64,000 nucleotides of DNA, taken from the NCBI GenBank assembly GCA_905209075.1, contig CAJLRL010000001.1:214129-278128 (forward strand), given 5' to 3'. The position numbers were made by a program, and so were the translations under genes. This document shows positions 50,813 to 59,386 of the stretch, piece by piece. The DNA comes from an uncultured Lachnospiraceae bacterium. Lineage in GTDB: Bacteria; Bacillota; Clostridia; Lachnospirales; Lachnospiraceae. Numbering within the stretch: the first letter of the stretch is position 1; each line of letters opens with the position of its first letter. Below the pieces are notes generated by a model, which saw only the letters and a list, made by a program, of their open reading frames with translations, did no database searches and was not told where the DNA came from.

Positions 50813-51709
50813 ATGAAAGGTATAATTTTAGCAGGGGGTTCAGGTACACGCCTTTATCCGCTTACAATGGTAACATCAAAACAGCTTCTTCCTATTTATG
50901 ACAAGCCGATGATCTATTATCCGATGTCAGTTCTTATGAACGCAGGAATAAGGGATATTCTTATAATATCCACACCACAGGATACACCAAGGTTTAAAGA
51001 ACTTTTAGGTGACGGACACCAGTTTGGTGTAAATCTTTCATATGAAATCCAGCCAAGCCCTGACGGACTGGCACAGGCTTTTATAATCGGTGAAGAATTT
51101 ATCGGTGATGATACGGTTGCGATGGTACTTGGCGATAATATTTTTGCCGGTCATGGACTTAACAAGAGATTAAAGGCTGCTGTTGAGAATGCAGAGACCG
51201 GAAAAGGCGCTACAGTATTTGGATACTATGTAGATGATCCGGAAAGATTCGGTATAGTAGAGTTCGACCATAGTGGAAAAGCTGTTTCAATAGAGGAAAA
51301 ACCGGCAAAGCCGAAGAGTAATTACTGTGTCACAGGCTTATATTTCTATGACAATAAAGTGGTTGAATATGCAAAGAACCTTAAGCCTTCTGATAGAGGC
51401 GAGCTTGAGATCACAGATCTTAACCGTATATATCTTGAAAAGGGAGCTCTCAATGTAGAGCTTTTAGGACAGGGATTTACATGGCTTGACACGGGAACAC
51501 ATGAGAGCCTTGTCGATGCCACAAACTTTGTAAAAACAGTAGAATCACACCAGCACAGAAAGATAGCATGTCTAGAAGAAATAGCATATCTTAATGGCTG
51601 GATATCAAAAGAAGAAGTCTTAAAGACTTACGAGCTTGTTAAGAAAAACCAGTATGGACAATATTTAAAAGATGTACTCGATGGAAAATACCGCGAGCAG
51701 CTTTATTAA
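50813..51709 (+). CDS. rfbA: Glucose-1-phosphate thymidylyltransferase
   Basis: AAGGAG sets the start at ATG 50813 (298 residues). First step of dTDP-L-rhamnose synthesis: glucose-1-P + dTTP to dTDP-glucose. The N-terminal GIILAGGSGTRLYPLT is the nucleotide-binding loop, followed by KQLLPIYDKPMIYYPMSVLM and VLGDNIFAGHG; FTWLDTGTHESL near 228 is also diagnostic. Length is normal. First of four rhamnose genes in order A-B-D-C. Confidence 0.95.
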   Translation: MKGIILAGGSGTRLYPLTMVTSKQLLPIYDKPMIYYPMSVLMNAGIRDILIISTPQDTPRFKELLGDGHQFGVNLSYEIQPSPDGLAQAFIIGEEFIGDDTVAMVLGDNIFAGHGLNKRLKAAVENAETGKGATVFGYYVDDPERFGIVEFDHSGKAVSIEEKPAKPKSNYCVTGLYFYDNKVVEYAKNLKPSDRGELEITDLNRIYLEKGALNVELLGQGFTWLDTGTHESLVDATNFVKTVESHQHRKIACLEEIAYLNGWISKEEVLKTYELVKKNQYGQYLKDVLDGKYREQLY

Positions 51710-51729
51710 AAAATTAAGGAGGATTTTAA

Positions 51730-52749
51730 ATGAATATTATAGTAACAGGTGGAGCCGGATTTATCGGCAGCAATTTCATTTTTCATATGCTTGACAAATA
51801 CCCGGATTACCGCATTGTGTGTCTTGACTGCCTTACATACGCAGGCAATCTTTCAACACTTGAGCCGGTAATGGATAATCCTAATTTCAGATTTGTAAAA
51901 GAAAGTATTACGGACAGAGATGCAGTTTACAAATTATTTGAGGAAGAACATCCTGATATGGTTGTAAACTTTGCAGCTGAGTCACATGTTGACCGTTCGA
52001 TCGAGAATCCACAGGTATTCCTCGATACAAATATCATCGGAACATCTGTACTTATGGATGCATGCCGCAAATACGGTATAAAGAGATATCATCAGGTGTC
52101 TACAGATGAGGTTTACGGAGATCTTCCGCTTGACCGCCCGGATCTTTTCTTCCATGAGGATACACCAATCCACACATCAAGCCCATATTCGTCATCAAAG
52201 GCAGCTGCGGATCTGCTTGTGCTTGCATATCACCGCACATATGGACTTCCTGTTACAATAAGCCGCTGTTCAAACAACTACGGACCTTATCATTTCCCAG
52301 AGAAGCTGATCCCGCTTATGATCGCAAATGCGCTTAATGACAAGCCTCTTCCGGTATACGGAACAGGTGAGAATGTGCGTGACTGGCTCTACGTTGAGGA
52401 TCACTGCAAGGCAATAGATCTTATAATCCACAACGGACGTGTCGGTGAGGTTTACAATGTAGGCGGACACAACGAGAAGACAAACCTTGAGATCGTAAAG
52501 ATTATCTGCAGGGAGCTTGACAAGCCGGAAAGCCTTATCACTTTTGTGGGCGATCGTAAAGGACATGATATGCGTTATGCTATCGATCCGACGAAAATCC
52601 ACAATGAACTTGGATGGCTTCCGGAGACAAAATTTGAAGACGGAATCAAAAAGACGATCAAATGGTATCTTGAGAACCGCGAGTGGTGGGAGACTATCAT
52701 AACTGGTGAATACCAGAATTATTATGAGAAGATGTATGCAGACAGATAA
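51730..52749 (+). CDS. rfbB: dTDP-glucose 4,6-dehydratase
   Basis: 339-residue extended SDR enzyme, second step of the rhamnose pathway. GGAGFIGSNF binds NAD; the catalytic STDEVYGDLP and YSSSKAAAD (Tyr-x3-Lys) are present, as are NNYGPYHFPEKLIP and VRDWLYVEDHC. AAGGAGG site 20 bases after rfbA. Confidence 0.96.
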   Translation: MNIIVTGGAGFIGSNFIFHMLDKYPDYRIVCLDCLTYAGNLSTLEPVMDNPNFRFVKESITDRDAVYKLFEEEHPDMVVNFAAESHVDRSIENPQVFLDTNIIGTSVLMDACRKYGIKRYHQVSTDEVYGDLPLDRPDLFFHEDTPIHTSSPYSSSKAAADLLVLAYHRTYGLPVTISRCSNNYGPYHFPEKLIPLMIANALNDKPLPVYGTGENVRDWLYVEDHCKAIDLIIHNGRVGEVYNVGGHNEKTNLEIVKIICRELDKPESLITFVGDRKGHDMRYAIDPTKIHNELGWLPETKFEDGIKKTIKWYLENREWWETIITGEYQNYYEKMYADR

Positions 52750-52849
52750 GCAGTATCAGACTTTTTGCTGCGTTGGAACCATGCAGTAAAAACAGAGCGG
52801 GAAAATATAACAGTTAATATATGTGAATAAACAGTGTAAGGAGACAGAA

Positions 52850-53800
52850 ATGAAAGTATTTGTTACAGGTGTCGCAGGGCAGCTTGGACATGATGTGATG
52901 AACAATCTCGCAGCACGCGGTTATGAAGGAATCGGAACTGACATTGCACCACAGTACAGCGGAGCGGATGATGGCACTGCTGTCACAACGATGCCGTATG
53001 TGCAGCTTGACATAACAGATCGTGAAAATGTAGAGAAAACTATCATGCAGTTAGATCCTGATGTCGTGGTCCACTGTGCTGCGTGGACAGCGGTGGATCT
53101 GGCAGAGGATGATGATAAAAAGGATAAAGTAAAAGCTATAAACGTAGACGGAACAAAAAATATTGCAGACGCCTGCAAAAAAATAGATGCCAAGATGGTA
53201 TATATAAGTACTGATTATGTCTTTAATGGTAAGGGCGATGTGCCATGGAAACCGGATTGCAAGGATTATGCACCACTTAACGTATATGGACAGACAAAGC
53301 TTGACGGAGAACTTGCTGTTTCAGGCACACTTGATAAATATTTTATAGTGCGTATCGCATGGGTATTTGGAGTAAACGGCAAAAATTTCATCAAGACGAT
53401 GTTGAATGTCGGAAAGACACATGACAAGCTTACTGTTGTAAATGACCAGATCGGTACGCCGACATACACATATGATCTTTCAAGACTTCTCGTAGATATG
53501 ATAGAAACTGATAAATATGGATATTATCATGCGACAAACGAGGGCGGATATATAAGCTGGTATGATTTTACAAAAGAAATCTTTAAGCAGGCCGCAGAAC
53601 TTGGACATAAAGAATATTCGGACGACCGGATAACTGTAAGCCCTGTGACAACCGAAGAATATGGTGTGTCAAAGGCTGCGCGTCCGTTTAACAGCAGACT
53701 TGACAAAAGTAAACTTGTTGAAAATGGATTCACTCCACTTCCGACATGGCAGGATGCACTTCACAGATATCTGCAGGAAATTGAAAGAAAGGATAACTAA
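52850..53800 (+). CDS. rfbD: dTDP-4-dehydrorhamnose reductase
   Basis: Start ATG 52850 behind AAGGAG (316 residues; slightly longer than the usual 280-300). Final step of the pathway. VTGVAGQLGHDVM is the NADPH loop; YISTDYVFNGKGD and VYGQTKLDGE (Tyr-x3-Lys) form the active site; FVIRIAWVFG-like VRIAWVFGVNGKNF follows. A 100-base gap after rfbB holds no other gene. Confidence 0.92.
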   Translation: MKVFVTGVAGQLGHDVMNNLAARGYEGIGTDIAPQYSGADDGTAVTTMPYVQLDITDRENVEKTIMQLDPDVVVHCAAWTAVDLAEDDDKKDKVKAINVDGTKNIADACKKIDAKMVYISTDYVFNGKGDVPWKPDCKDYAPLNVYGQTKLDGELAVSGTLDKYFIVRIAWVFGVNGKNFIKTMLNVGKTHDKLTVVNDQIGTPTYTYDLSRLLVDMIETDKYGYYHATNEGGYISWYDFTKEIFKQAAELGHKEYSDDRITVSPVTTEEYGVSKAARPFNSRLDKSKLVENGFTPLPTWQDALHRYLQEIERKDN

Positions 53801-53867
53801 ACTGTTCAGTACAGAGTATATGCACTGCCGCAACAGTGAAAACAACGAACAGTTACAGGAAAATAAA

Positions 53868-54476
53868 ATGGGACAGATTAAAGTAGAAAAAAATGTAGGC
53901 GGAATAGAAGGTCTTTGCATTATAGAGCCTACAGTTCACGGCGACAACCGTGGATACTTTATGGAGACATATAATTCAAAGGATATGCAGGAAGCCGGTA
54001 TTGACAGAGTATTTGTACAGGATAATCAGTCATGCTCCACAAAAGGTGTTTTAAGAGGACTTCATTTCCAGAAGGAATATCCTCAGGCAAAGCTTGTCCG
54101 TGCGGTAAAAGGATCTGTTTTTGATGTCGCTGTAGATTTGAGAAGTGATTCAAAAACATACGGCAAGTGGTATGGTGTGGAGCTTACGGAAGAAAATAAA
54201 AAGCAGTTCTTAATTCCGGAAGGCTTTGCGCATGGATTTCTTGTTCTTACAGATGTTGCAGAATTCTGCTATAAGGTGACAGACTTCTGGCATCTGGGGG
54301 ATGAAAGCGGACTGGCATGGAATGATCCTGCAATAGGCATCAAGTGGCCGAAGCTTGTCGGGGAATATCCGGGAAGCGCAGATGGAAGCGGATATACACT
54401 TGATGATGGAACTCCGATCAACTTAAGTGACAAAGATCAGAAGTGGGATACACTTGAGAACACTTTTAAATTTTAA
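53868..54476 (+). CDS. rfbC: dTDP-4-dehydrorhamnose 3,5-epimerase
   Basis: Start ATG 53868 (202 residues). Cupin epimerase, third step of the pathway. EPTVHGDNRGYFMETYN, VLRGLHFQKEYPQAKLVR with the catalytic His, FDVAVDLRSDSKTYGKW, and FAHGFLVL are all conserved. A weak AGGA site precedes it. Completes the dTDP-L-rhamnose set, so rhamnose is probably part of a wall polysaccharide. Confidence 0.94.
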   Translation: MGQIKVEKNVGGIEGLCIIEPTVHGDNRGYFMETYNSKDMQEAGIDRVFVQDNQSCSTKGVLRGLHFQKEYPQAKLVRAVKGSVFDVAVDLRSDSKTYGKWYGVELTEENKKQFLIPEGFAHGFLVLTDVAEFCYKVTDFWHLGDESGLAWNDPAIGIKWPKLVGEYPGSADGSGYTLDDGTPINLSDKDQKWDTLENTFKF

Positions 54477-54585
54477 AATATTTTGATTCCACGGATACTA
54501 TATAAAAAGCTAAAATAATGCCTACACAAATAACAGTGAAAGGTATATAATACCCATATATTATTTTAGACAAAGGGGACCAACG

Positions 54586-55953
54586 ATGGGAAAATATTTT
54601 GGAACAGATGGTTTTAGAGGCGAGGCAAATGTTAATCTTACAGCTGAGCATGCTTATCAGATAGGAAGATTTTTAGGCTGGTATTATGGAGAACTTAAAA
54701 AGCAAAAGCAGGCTAACGAGCCGGCAAAGATCGTAATAGGAAAAGACACAAGACGTTCAAGCTATATGTTTGAATATTCACTTGTATCTGGTCTTACAGC
54801 TTCAGGAGCAGATGCTTACCTGCTTCATGTAACGACTACACCTTCTGTTGCTTACGTTACACGTATAGACGACTTTGATTGTGGAATTATGATTTCAGCA
54901 AGTCACAATCCATATTATGACAATGGAATCAAGCTTATCAACTCAAACGGGGAAAAGATGGACGAGGGCACAATCCTTCTGATAGAGGATTATCTGGACG
55001 GAAAGCTTAATCTGTTTGGACAGGAATGGAAGGAACTTCCTTTTGCACATAAAGATGCCATTGGCTGTACTGTTGACTACGTTGCAGGTCGTAACCGCTA
55101 TATGGGATATCTGATTTCTCTTGGTATTTATTCATTCAAGGGTATGAAGGTCGGACTTGACTGCGCAAACGGAAGCTCATGGAATATGGCAAAGTCTATA
55201 TTTGAGGCACTCGGAGCAAAGTGCTATGTCATAAATGCAGAACCAAATGGCTTAAACATCAATAACAATGCAGGTTCTACACATATACAGGGATTGCAGA
55301 AATTTGTAGTAGAAAATGGACTTGATGTAGGATTTGCTTATGACGGAGATGCTGATAGATGTCTTTGCGTTGATGAACTCGGAAATGTCATAACAGGTGA
55401 TCACATTCTTTACATATACGGAAAATATATGAAAGAGCGCGGAAAACTTGTTGCAAATACAGTAGTCACAACTGTTATGTCAAACTTTGGATTATACAAA
55501 GCATTTGATGAGCTTGGGATTGGATATGCAAAGACAGCCGTGGGTGATAAATATGTATATGAATATATGCAGCAGAACGGATGCCGTATAGGCGGAGAAC
55601 AGTCAGGACACATTATTTTCTCAAAATATGCATCTACAGGAGACGGAATCCTTACAAGCCTTAAGATGATGGAAGTAATGCTTGCAAGAAAACAGAAAAT
55701 GAGCCTGCTGTGCGAGGGTCTTACGATTTATCCGCAAGTACTTGAAAATGTACGTGTTGAGGATAAAGCACAGGCACTTGCAGATCCACAGGTTAAACAA
55801 GCAGTTTCACAAGTAGAAAAAGAACTTGGGGATACAGGACGTATACTTGTCCGTGAGTCAGGAACAGAGCCTGTGATCAGGGTTATGGTTGAGGCAGAGA
55901 CAGAAGAAATCTGCCGCAAATATGTAGACATAGTAGTTGAAAAACTTAAATAA
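54586..55953 (+). CDS. glmM: Phosphoglucosamine mutase (GlmM type)
   Basis: 455 residues. MGKYFGTDGFRGEAN at the N-terminus, the phosphoserine loop ISASHNPYYDNGIK near residue 104, the metal loop AYDGDADRCLCVDE, and the C-terminal phosphate loop VRESGTEPVIRVM identify an alpha-D-phosphohexomutase; the opening and length point to GlmM, which makes glucosamine-1-P for peptidoglycan. A different hexose specificity cannot be excluded. GGGGA site; 109 bases after rfbC. Confidence 0.88.
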   Translation: MGKYFGTDGFRGEANVNLTAEHAYQIGRFLGWYYGELKKQKQANEPAKIVIGKDTRRSSYMFEYSLVSGLTASGADAYLLHVTTTPSVAYVTRIDDFDCGIMISASHNPYYDNGIKLINSNGEKMDEGTILLIEDYLDGKLNLFGQEWKELPFAHKDAIGCTVDYVAGRNRYMGYLISLGIYSFKGMKVGLDCANGSSWNMAKSIFEALGAKCYVINAEPNGLNINNNAGSTHIQGLQKFVVENGLDVGFAYDGDADRCLCVDELGNVITGDHILYIYGKYMKERGKLVANTVVTTVMSNFGLYKAFDELGIGYAKTAVGDKYVYEYMQQNGCRIGGEQSGHIIFSKYASTGDGILTSLKMMEVMLARKQKMSLLCEGLTIYPQVLENVRVEDKAQALADPQVKQAVSQVEKELGDTGRILVRESGTEPVIRVMVEAETEEICRKYVDIVVEKLK

Positions 55954-55987
55954 CTCAAACTTCCTACAGTATAATATCTGAAAAATA

Positions 55988-56020
55988 AATGGAGCACATT
56001 CATAACGAGTGTGCTCCATT
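55988..56020. terminator. Bidirectional terminator between convergent genes
   Basis: Perfect 11-bp stem AATGGAGCACA / TGTGCTCCATT, loop 11. On the minus strand it is followed by ATTTATTTTT, a good tail for the CAP gene; on the plus strand the T-tail is weaker. Confidence 0.75.
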
Positions 56021-56027
56021 TGACATT

Positions 56028-57593
56028 TTAGAATACTACAATACCATTTTTAACATTATAAGAACGACCGTTATAAGGACAACTGCCAGAATAGTTCCAG
56101 TTTAAAACACCATTTTCGATGAAGAACCAGTTACCTGCATTCCTGGCAAGACCCGTATAGCCAAAATCAACTTTGCCATTGTTTACATAGAACCAGCTGT
56201 CATTATATTTACATAGGCCAGAAGCATACCAGTTAAGTTTGCCGTTGGCGATATAATACCATGCGTTTCCATATCGGCACAAATCTGTATAATTCCAGTT
56301 TAGAATACCTCTATTTATATAGAACCATGAACCGTTGTATTTACAAAGACCTGTATAGTTCCAGTCCAGGACGCCATTTTTTATGTAAAACCAGTTGCCT
56401 GCATTTTTAGCAAGACCTGTATAACCAAAATCAACTTTACCATTGTTTACATAGAACCAGCTGCCATTATATTTACATAGGCCGGAAGCATACCAGTTAA
56501 GTTTGCCGTTGGCGATATAATACCATGCGTTTCCATATCGGCACAAATCTGTATAATTCCAGTTTAGAATACCTCTATTTATATAGAACCATGAACCGTT
56601 GTATTTACAAAGACCTGTATAGTTCCAGTCCAGGACGCCATTTTTTATGTAAAACCAGTTGCCTGCATTTTTAGCAAGACCTGTATAACCAAAATCAACT
56701 TTACCATTGTTTACATAGAACCAGTTGCCGTTATATTTACATAAGCCTGTAGCGTACCAGTTGAGTTTACCATTTGTGATATAATACCATGCATTTCCAT
56801 ATCGGCATAGGCCTGTATAACCAAAATCAACAATTCCTTTATTTACATAGAACCAGTTTCCCAAATATTGGCAGAGTCCTGTGTAAGAATAATCTACATC
56901 ATCCTTGTTAAGGTAGTACCATTCTCCGTATATTTTAGCCAGTCCTGTGTAGGATACGTTTGTATCTGTAGAAACAGATGTTGAAAATGATGATTCATTT
57001 GCAGCACCATAATTGTTTCTTGCATTGTCAAGATATGCAAATTCTTCTACCCAGTAATAAGTTCCATCGACAAGAACACATGCTATTCCAACAGCATTGA
57101 ATGATTCACCAAGCATATTGCGGCGGTGTCCCTGACCGGAATAATCCTCGTCATCCTCACGCCATGCTTTATTTGCGGCAGCTGCTGACTCATAACCATA
57201 TGCGATGTTCTCACCGGCGGCAGAATAATCTACACCGAGTTCATTGTATGCGCTAAAGCAGCTTGAACCATTTGGACGTGTGTGTGAAAAATCGACAGAA
57301 ATCTCTATCGCACGCTGCATGGCAACTCGTTCAAGACCTGCATCATAATATAAATTTGTCTGGGCAGCAGAAGAATTGAAATAAACCTTCTGTGTGTTGC
57401 TTGAATCCCATGACCATGCAGAAGAACTGCCACGGAATGAGTTTATCATACCCCATATTTTTCTGGCTTCGCCCTGATGGTAACTTCCGGACACAGTCAC
57501 TGATGTGGCAGCGAATGTGTTTTGTGCAGGCAGTACAGAAAGCATAAGTGAGACTGCCATAATAAACGCAAAAATCTTTTTTACTTTTTTCAT
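56028..57593 (-). CDS. Secreted CAP-domain protein with KYNG-type repeats
   Basis: 521 residues on the minus strand, AGGAGG site. Signal peptide with cut near TFA-AT. Residues 35-185 form a CAP (SCP/PR-1) domain: DFSHTRPNGSSCF with its His, GENIAYGYESA, and GQGHRRNMLGESFNAVGIA. Fourteen 22-residue repeats follow (consensus GLCKYNGSWFYVNNGKVDFGY), the same family as in three other proteins here. Four repeats make an 88-residue higher-order unit present three times. Bacterial CAP proteins are of unclear activity; wall location through the repeats is inferred. The only minus-strand gene in the window. Confidence 0.85.
   Translation of the reverse strand: MKKVKKIFAFIMAVSLMLSVLPAQNTFAATSVTVSGSYHQGEARKIWGMINSFRGSSSAWSWDSSNTQKVYFNSSAAQTNLYYDAGLERVAMQRAIEISVDFSHTRPNGSSCFSAYNELGVDYSAAGENIAYGYESAAAANKAWREDDEDYSGQGHRRNMLGESFNAVGIACVLVDGTYYWVEEFAYLDNARNNYGAANESSFSTSVSTDTNVSYTGLAKIYGEWYYLNKDDVDYSYTGLCQYLGNWFYVNKGIVDFGYTGLCRYGNAWYYITNGKLNWYATGLCKYNGNWFYVNNGKVDFGYTGLAKNAGNWFYIKNGVLDWNYTGLCKYNGSWFYINRGILNWNYTDLCRYGNAWYYIANGKLNWYASGLCKYNGSWFYVNNGKVDFGYTGLAKNAGNWFYIKNGVLDWNYTGLCKYNGSWFYINRGILNWNYTDLCRYGNAWYYIANGKLNWYASGLCKYNDSWFYVNNGKVDFGYTGLARNAGNWFFIENGVLNWNYSGSCPYNGRSYNVKNGIVVF
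56090..56880 (-). repeat. 264-bp higher-order repeat, three copies
   Basis: Landmark positions 56221, 56485 and about 56749 recur at 264 bp (four 66-bp units, 88 codons). The first two plus-strand copies are almost identical in DNA; the outer borders have drifted. The pattern implies duplication of a four-repeat block. Confidence 0.8.
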
Positions 57594-57660
57594 TTGTTAT
57601 ACTCCTCCTTTGAATGAAATTTCAGATAATTGTGTTGTAATATCTATCTGGTACTTTGAG

Positions 57661-57688
57661 ATTATATTAAAGTAGTACGATATGACTA
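57661..57688 (-). promoter_or_regulatory. Promoter of the CAP gene
   Basis: Read on the minus strand, TAGTCA (57688-57683) and TATAAT (57666-57661) are 16 bp apart, about 70 bases upstream of the CAP start. Confidence 0.45.
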
Positions 57689-57752
57689 CAGTATAATACC
57701 CGGATTATGAAACGTCAATTTATTAATTTTGATTTAAGATGTGTTATGGCAG

Positions 57753-57780
57753 TTGAAAATTCGAACTTATTTGCTATAAT
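57753..57780 (+). promoter_or_regulatory. Promoter of the LCP gene
   Basis: TTGAAA (57753-57758), 16-bp spacer, TATAAT (57775-57780). It lies 42 bases before the ATG and diverges from the CAP promoter. Confidence 0.6.
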
Positions 57781-57822
57781 AATGTAAGTATTAGTTAAAA
57801 GAAACCTATAGAGGAGAAATCA

Positions 57823-59337
57823 ATGAGTAAAAAAAAGAGGAAAACAACCAAATGGATTAAGTTTGCACGTGTGCTCATAGCAATCCAGGCAATACTTAGT
57901 ATTATAGTTACAGGAATGGTTATAAAGACACAGATGCTTCCGGCTAAATTCCTTATACCTATGATCATTTTGTTTGTTGTTGCATTATTGCTCGTGTTTG
58001 CGCTTGTATATGTAGGACAAAACAGAAAACACCCTACAAAATCATGCTACTTAAAGAGAGGGCTTGGTACATTTATAGCGGTGCTCATCATAGCTGTATG
58101 CGTATTTGCAACATCTGTACTTGGAAAGCTTTTAGGAACGATCGGTTATCTGACCGGCGATAAGGAAACAGTAGAGGAAAAAGTCGGAGTTTATGTAATG
58201 GATGATGATCCGGCCAAGACAATAAATGATGCTGCTGACTACGAATTCGGAATTTCACAGTCATACGGATATGAGGATACTAAGGAAGCAATAGATGATA
58301 TCAATAAAAAGCTTGGTTCTGAGATCGCTACCAAAGAATACGATACAGCACTTGATATGGTGGATGCGTTATACAGCGGCAAGACAAAGGCAATGATCAT
58401 AAATGAATCATATGAATCTATTATATCCGACACAGAAGGTTATGAGGATTTTACCTCTAAAACACGTATAATATATGAATATACAAAGACATATGAGGTT
58501 GAGAAGACGCAGAAGGATGTAAAGGTTACAAAGGAGCCGTTTGCAGTATATATCAGTGGTTCAGATACAAGGGAGGCAAAACTTGCAAAGAGCCGTAGTG
58601 ATGTAAACATACTTGCATTCGTAAATCCAGTGTCAAAACAGGTGCTGCTTCTTAACACACCTAGAGATTACTATATTAATATTTCGGTTGCACCGGACTC
58701 AAAGGACAAGCTTACGCATTGTGGACTTTATGGAATAGACTGTTCTATGGATACGCTTGCAGACCTTTATGGAATAGATTCCATAAATTATTATGCACAG
58801 ATAAACTTTACAGGATTTGAGACACTTATAGATGAAATTGGTGGAGTGACTGTATATTCTGATGCATCATTTACATCATCAGATTATCCTGATTACAAAT
58901 ATGTAAAAGGTGAGAATGAATTAAGCGGTTCAGAAGCATTGGCATTCGTCAGGGAAAGATATAATCTGGGCGATGGAGATTATGCAAGAGGACGTCATCA
59001 GATGGCTGTTATATCAGCAGTCATAGATAAGATGACAAGCAGTACAACACTTCTTACAAATTATTCAGGAATAATGGACAGCTTAGAGGGAATGATATCT
59101 ACTGATTTTGAATCAGGCGATATATCAGCACTCATAAATATGCAGCTTTCAGATGGCGGCGGCTGGGATGTCAAGTCATACACGGTTGTCGGAGAAGGAA
59201 CAAAGAGAACAACATACTCTATGCCAAAATTTAAAGCATATGTTACTATTCCGGATGAGGAATCGGTAGACAAAGCAAAAGGACTTATTCAAAAAGTTAT
59301 GAATGGTGAAACGATAACAGATTCTGATGTAGAGTAA
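57823..59337 (+). CDS. LytR-CpsA-Psr (LCP) family wall-polymer ligase
   Basis: 504 residues. Three N-terminal membrane helices (about 13-35, 42-63, 78-104) precede a non-conserved extracellular domain and the LCP domain (about 245-430): SDVNILAFVNPVSKQVLLLN, then TPRDYYINI with the conserved Arg-Asp, YYAQINFTGFETLIDEIGGV, and FVRERYNLGDGDYARGRHQ. LCP proteins transfer teichoic acids or capsule from the lipid carrier to peptidoglycan. The position beside rhamnose and Wzz-like genes suggests that it attaches the polymer made here. GAGGAG site. Confidence 0.92.
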   Translation: MSKKKRKTTKWIKFARVLIAIQAILSIIVTGMVIKTQMLPAKFLIPMIILFVVALLLVFALVYVGQNRKHPTKSCYLKRGLGTFIAVLIIAVCVFATSVLGKLLGTIGYLTGDKETVEEKVGVYVMDDDPAKTINDAADYEFGISQSYGYEDTKEAIDDINKKLGSEIATKEYDTALDMVDALYSGKTKAMIINESYESIISDTEGYEDFTSKTRIIYEYTKTYEVEKTQKDVKVTKEPFAVYISGSDTREAKLAKSRSDVNILAFVNPVSKQVLLLNTPRDYYINISVAPDSKDKLTHCGLYGIDCSMDTLADLYGIDSINYYAQINFTGFETLIDEIGGVTVYSDASFTSSDYPDYKYVKGENELSGSEALAFVRERYNLGDGDYARGRHQMAVISAVIDKMTSSTTLLTNYSGIMDSLEGMISTDFESGDISALINMQLSDGGGWDVKSYTVVGEGTKRTTYSMPKFKAYVTIPDEESVDKAKGLIQKVMNGETITDSDVE

Positions 59338-59343
59338 TATAAA

Positions 59344-59376
59344 ACCTGCTTCATAACAAATGAAGCAGGTTTTTTT
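59344..59376 (+). terminator. Terminator after the LCP gene
   Basis: Perfect 10-bp stem ACCTGCTTCA / TGAAGCAGGT with a 7-base loop, then six T. The next ribosome site (AGGAGAA) begins within 2 bases, so it could also act as an attenuator for the peptidase gene. Confidence 0.85.
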
Positions 59377-59386
59377 AGGAGAAATA

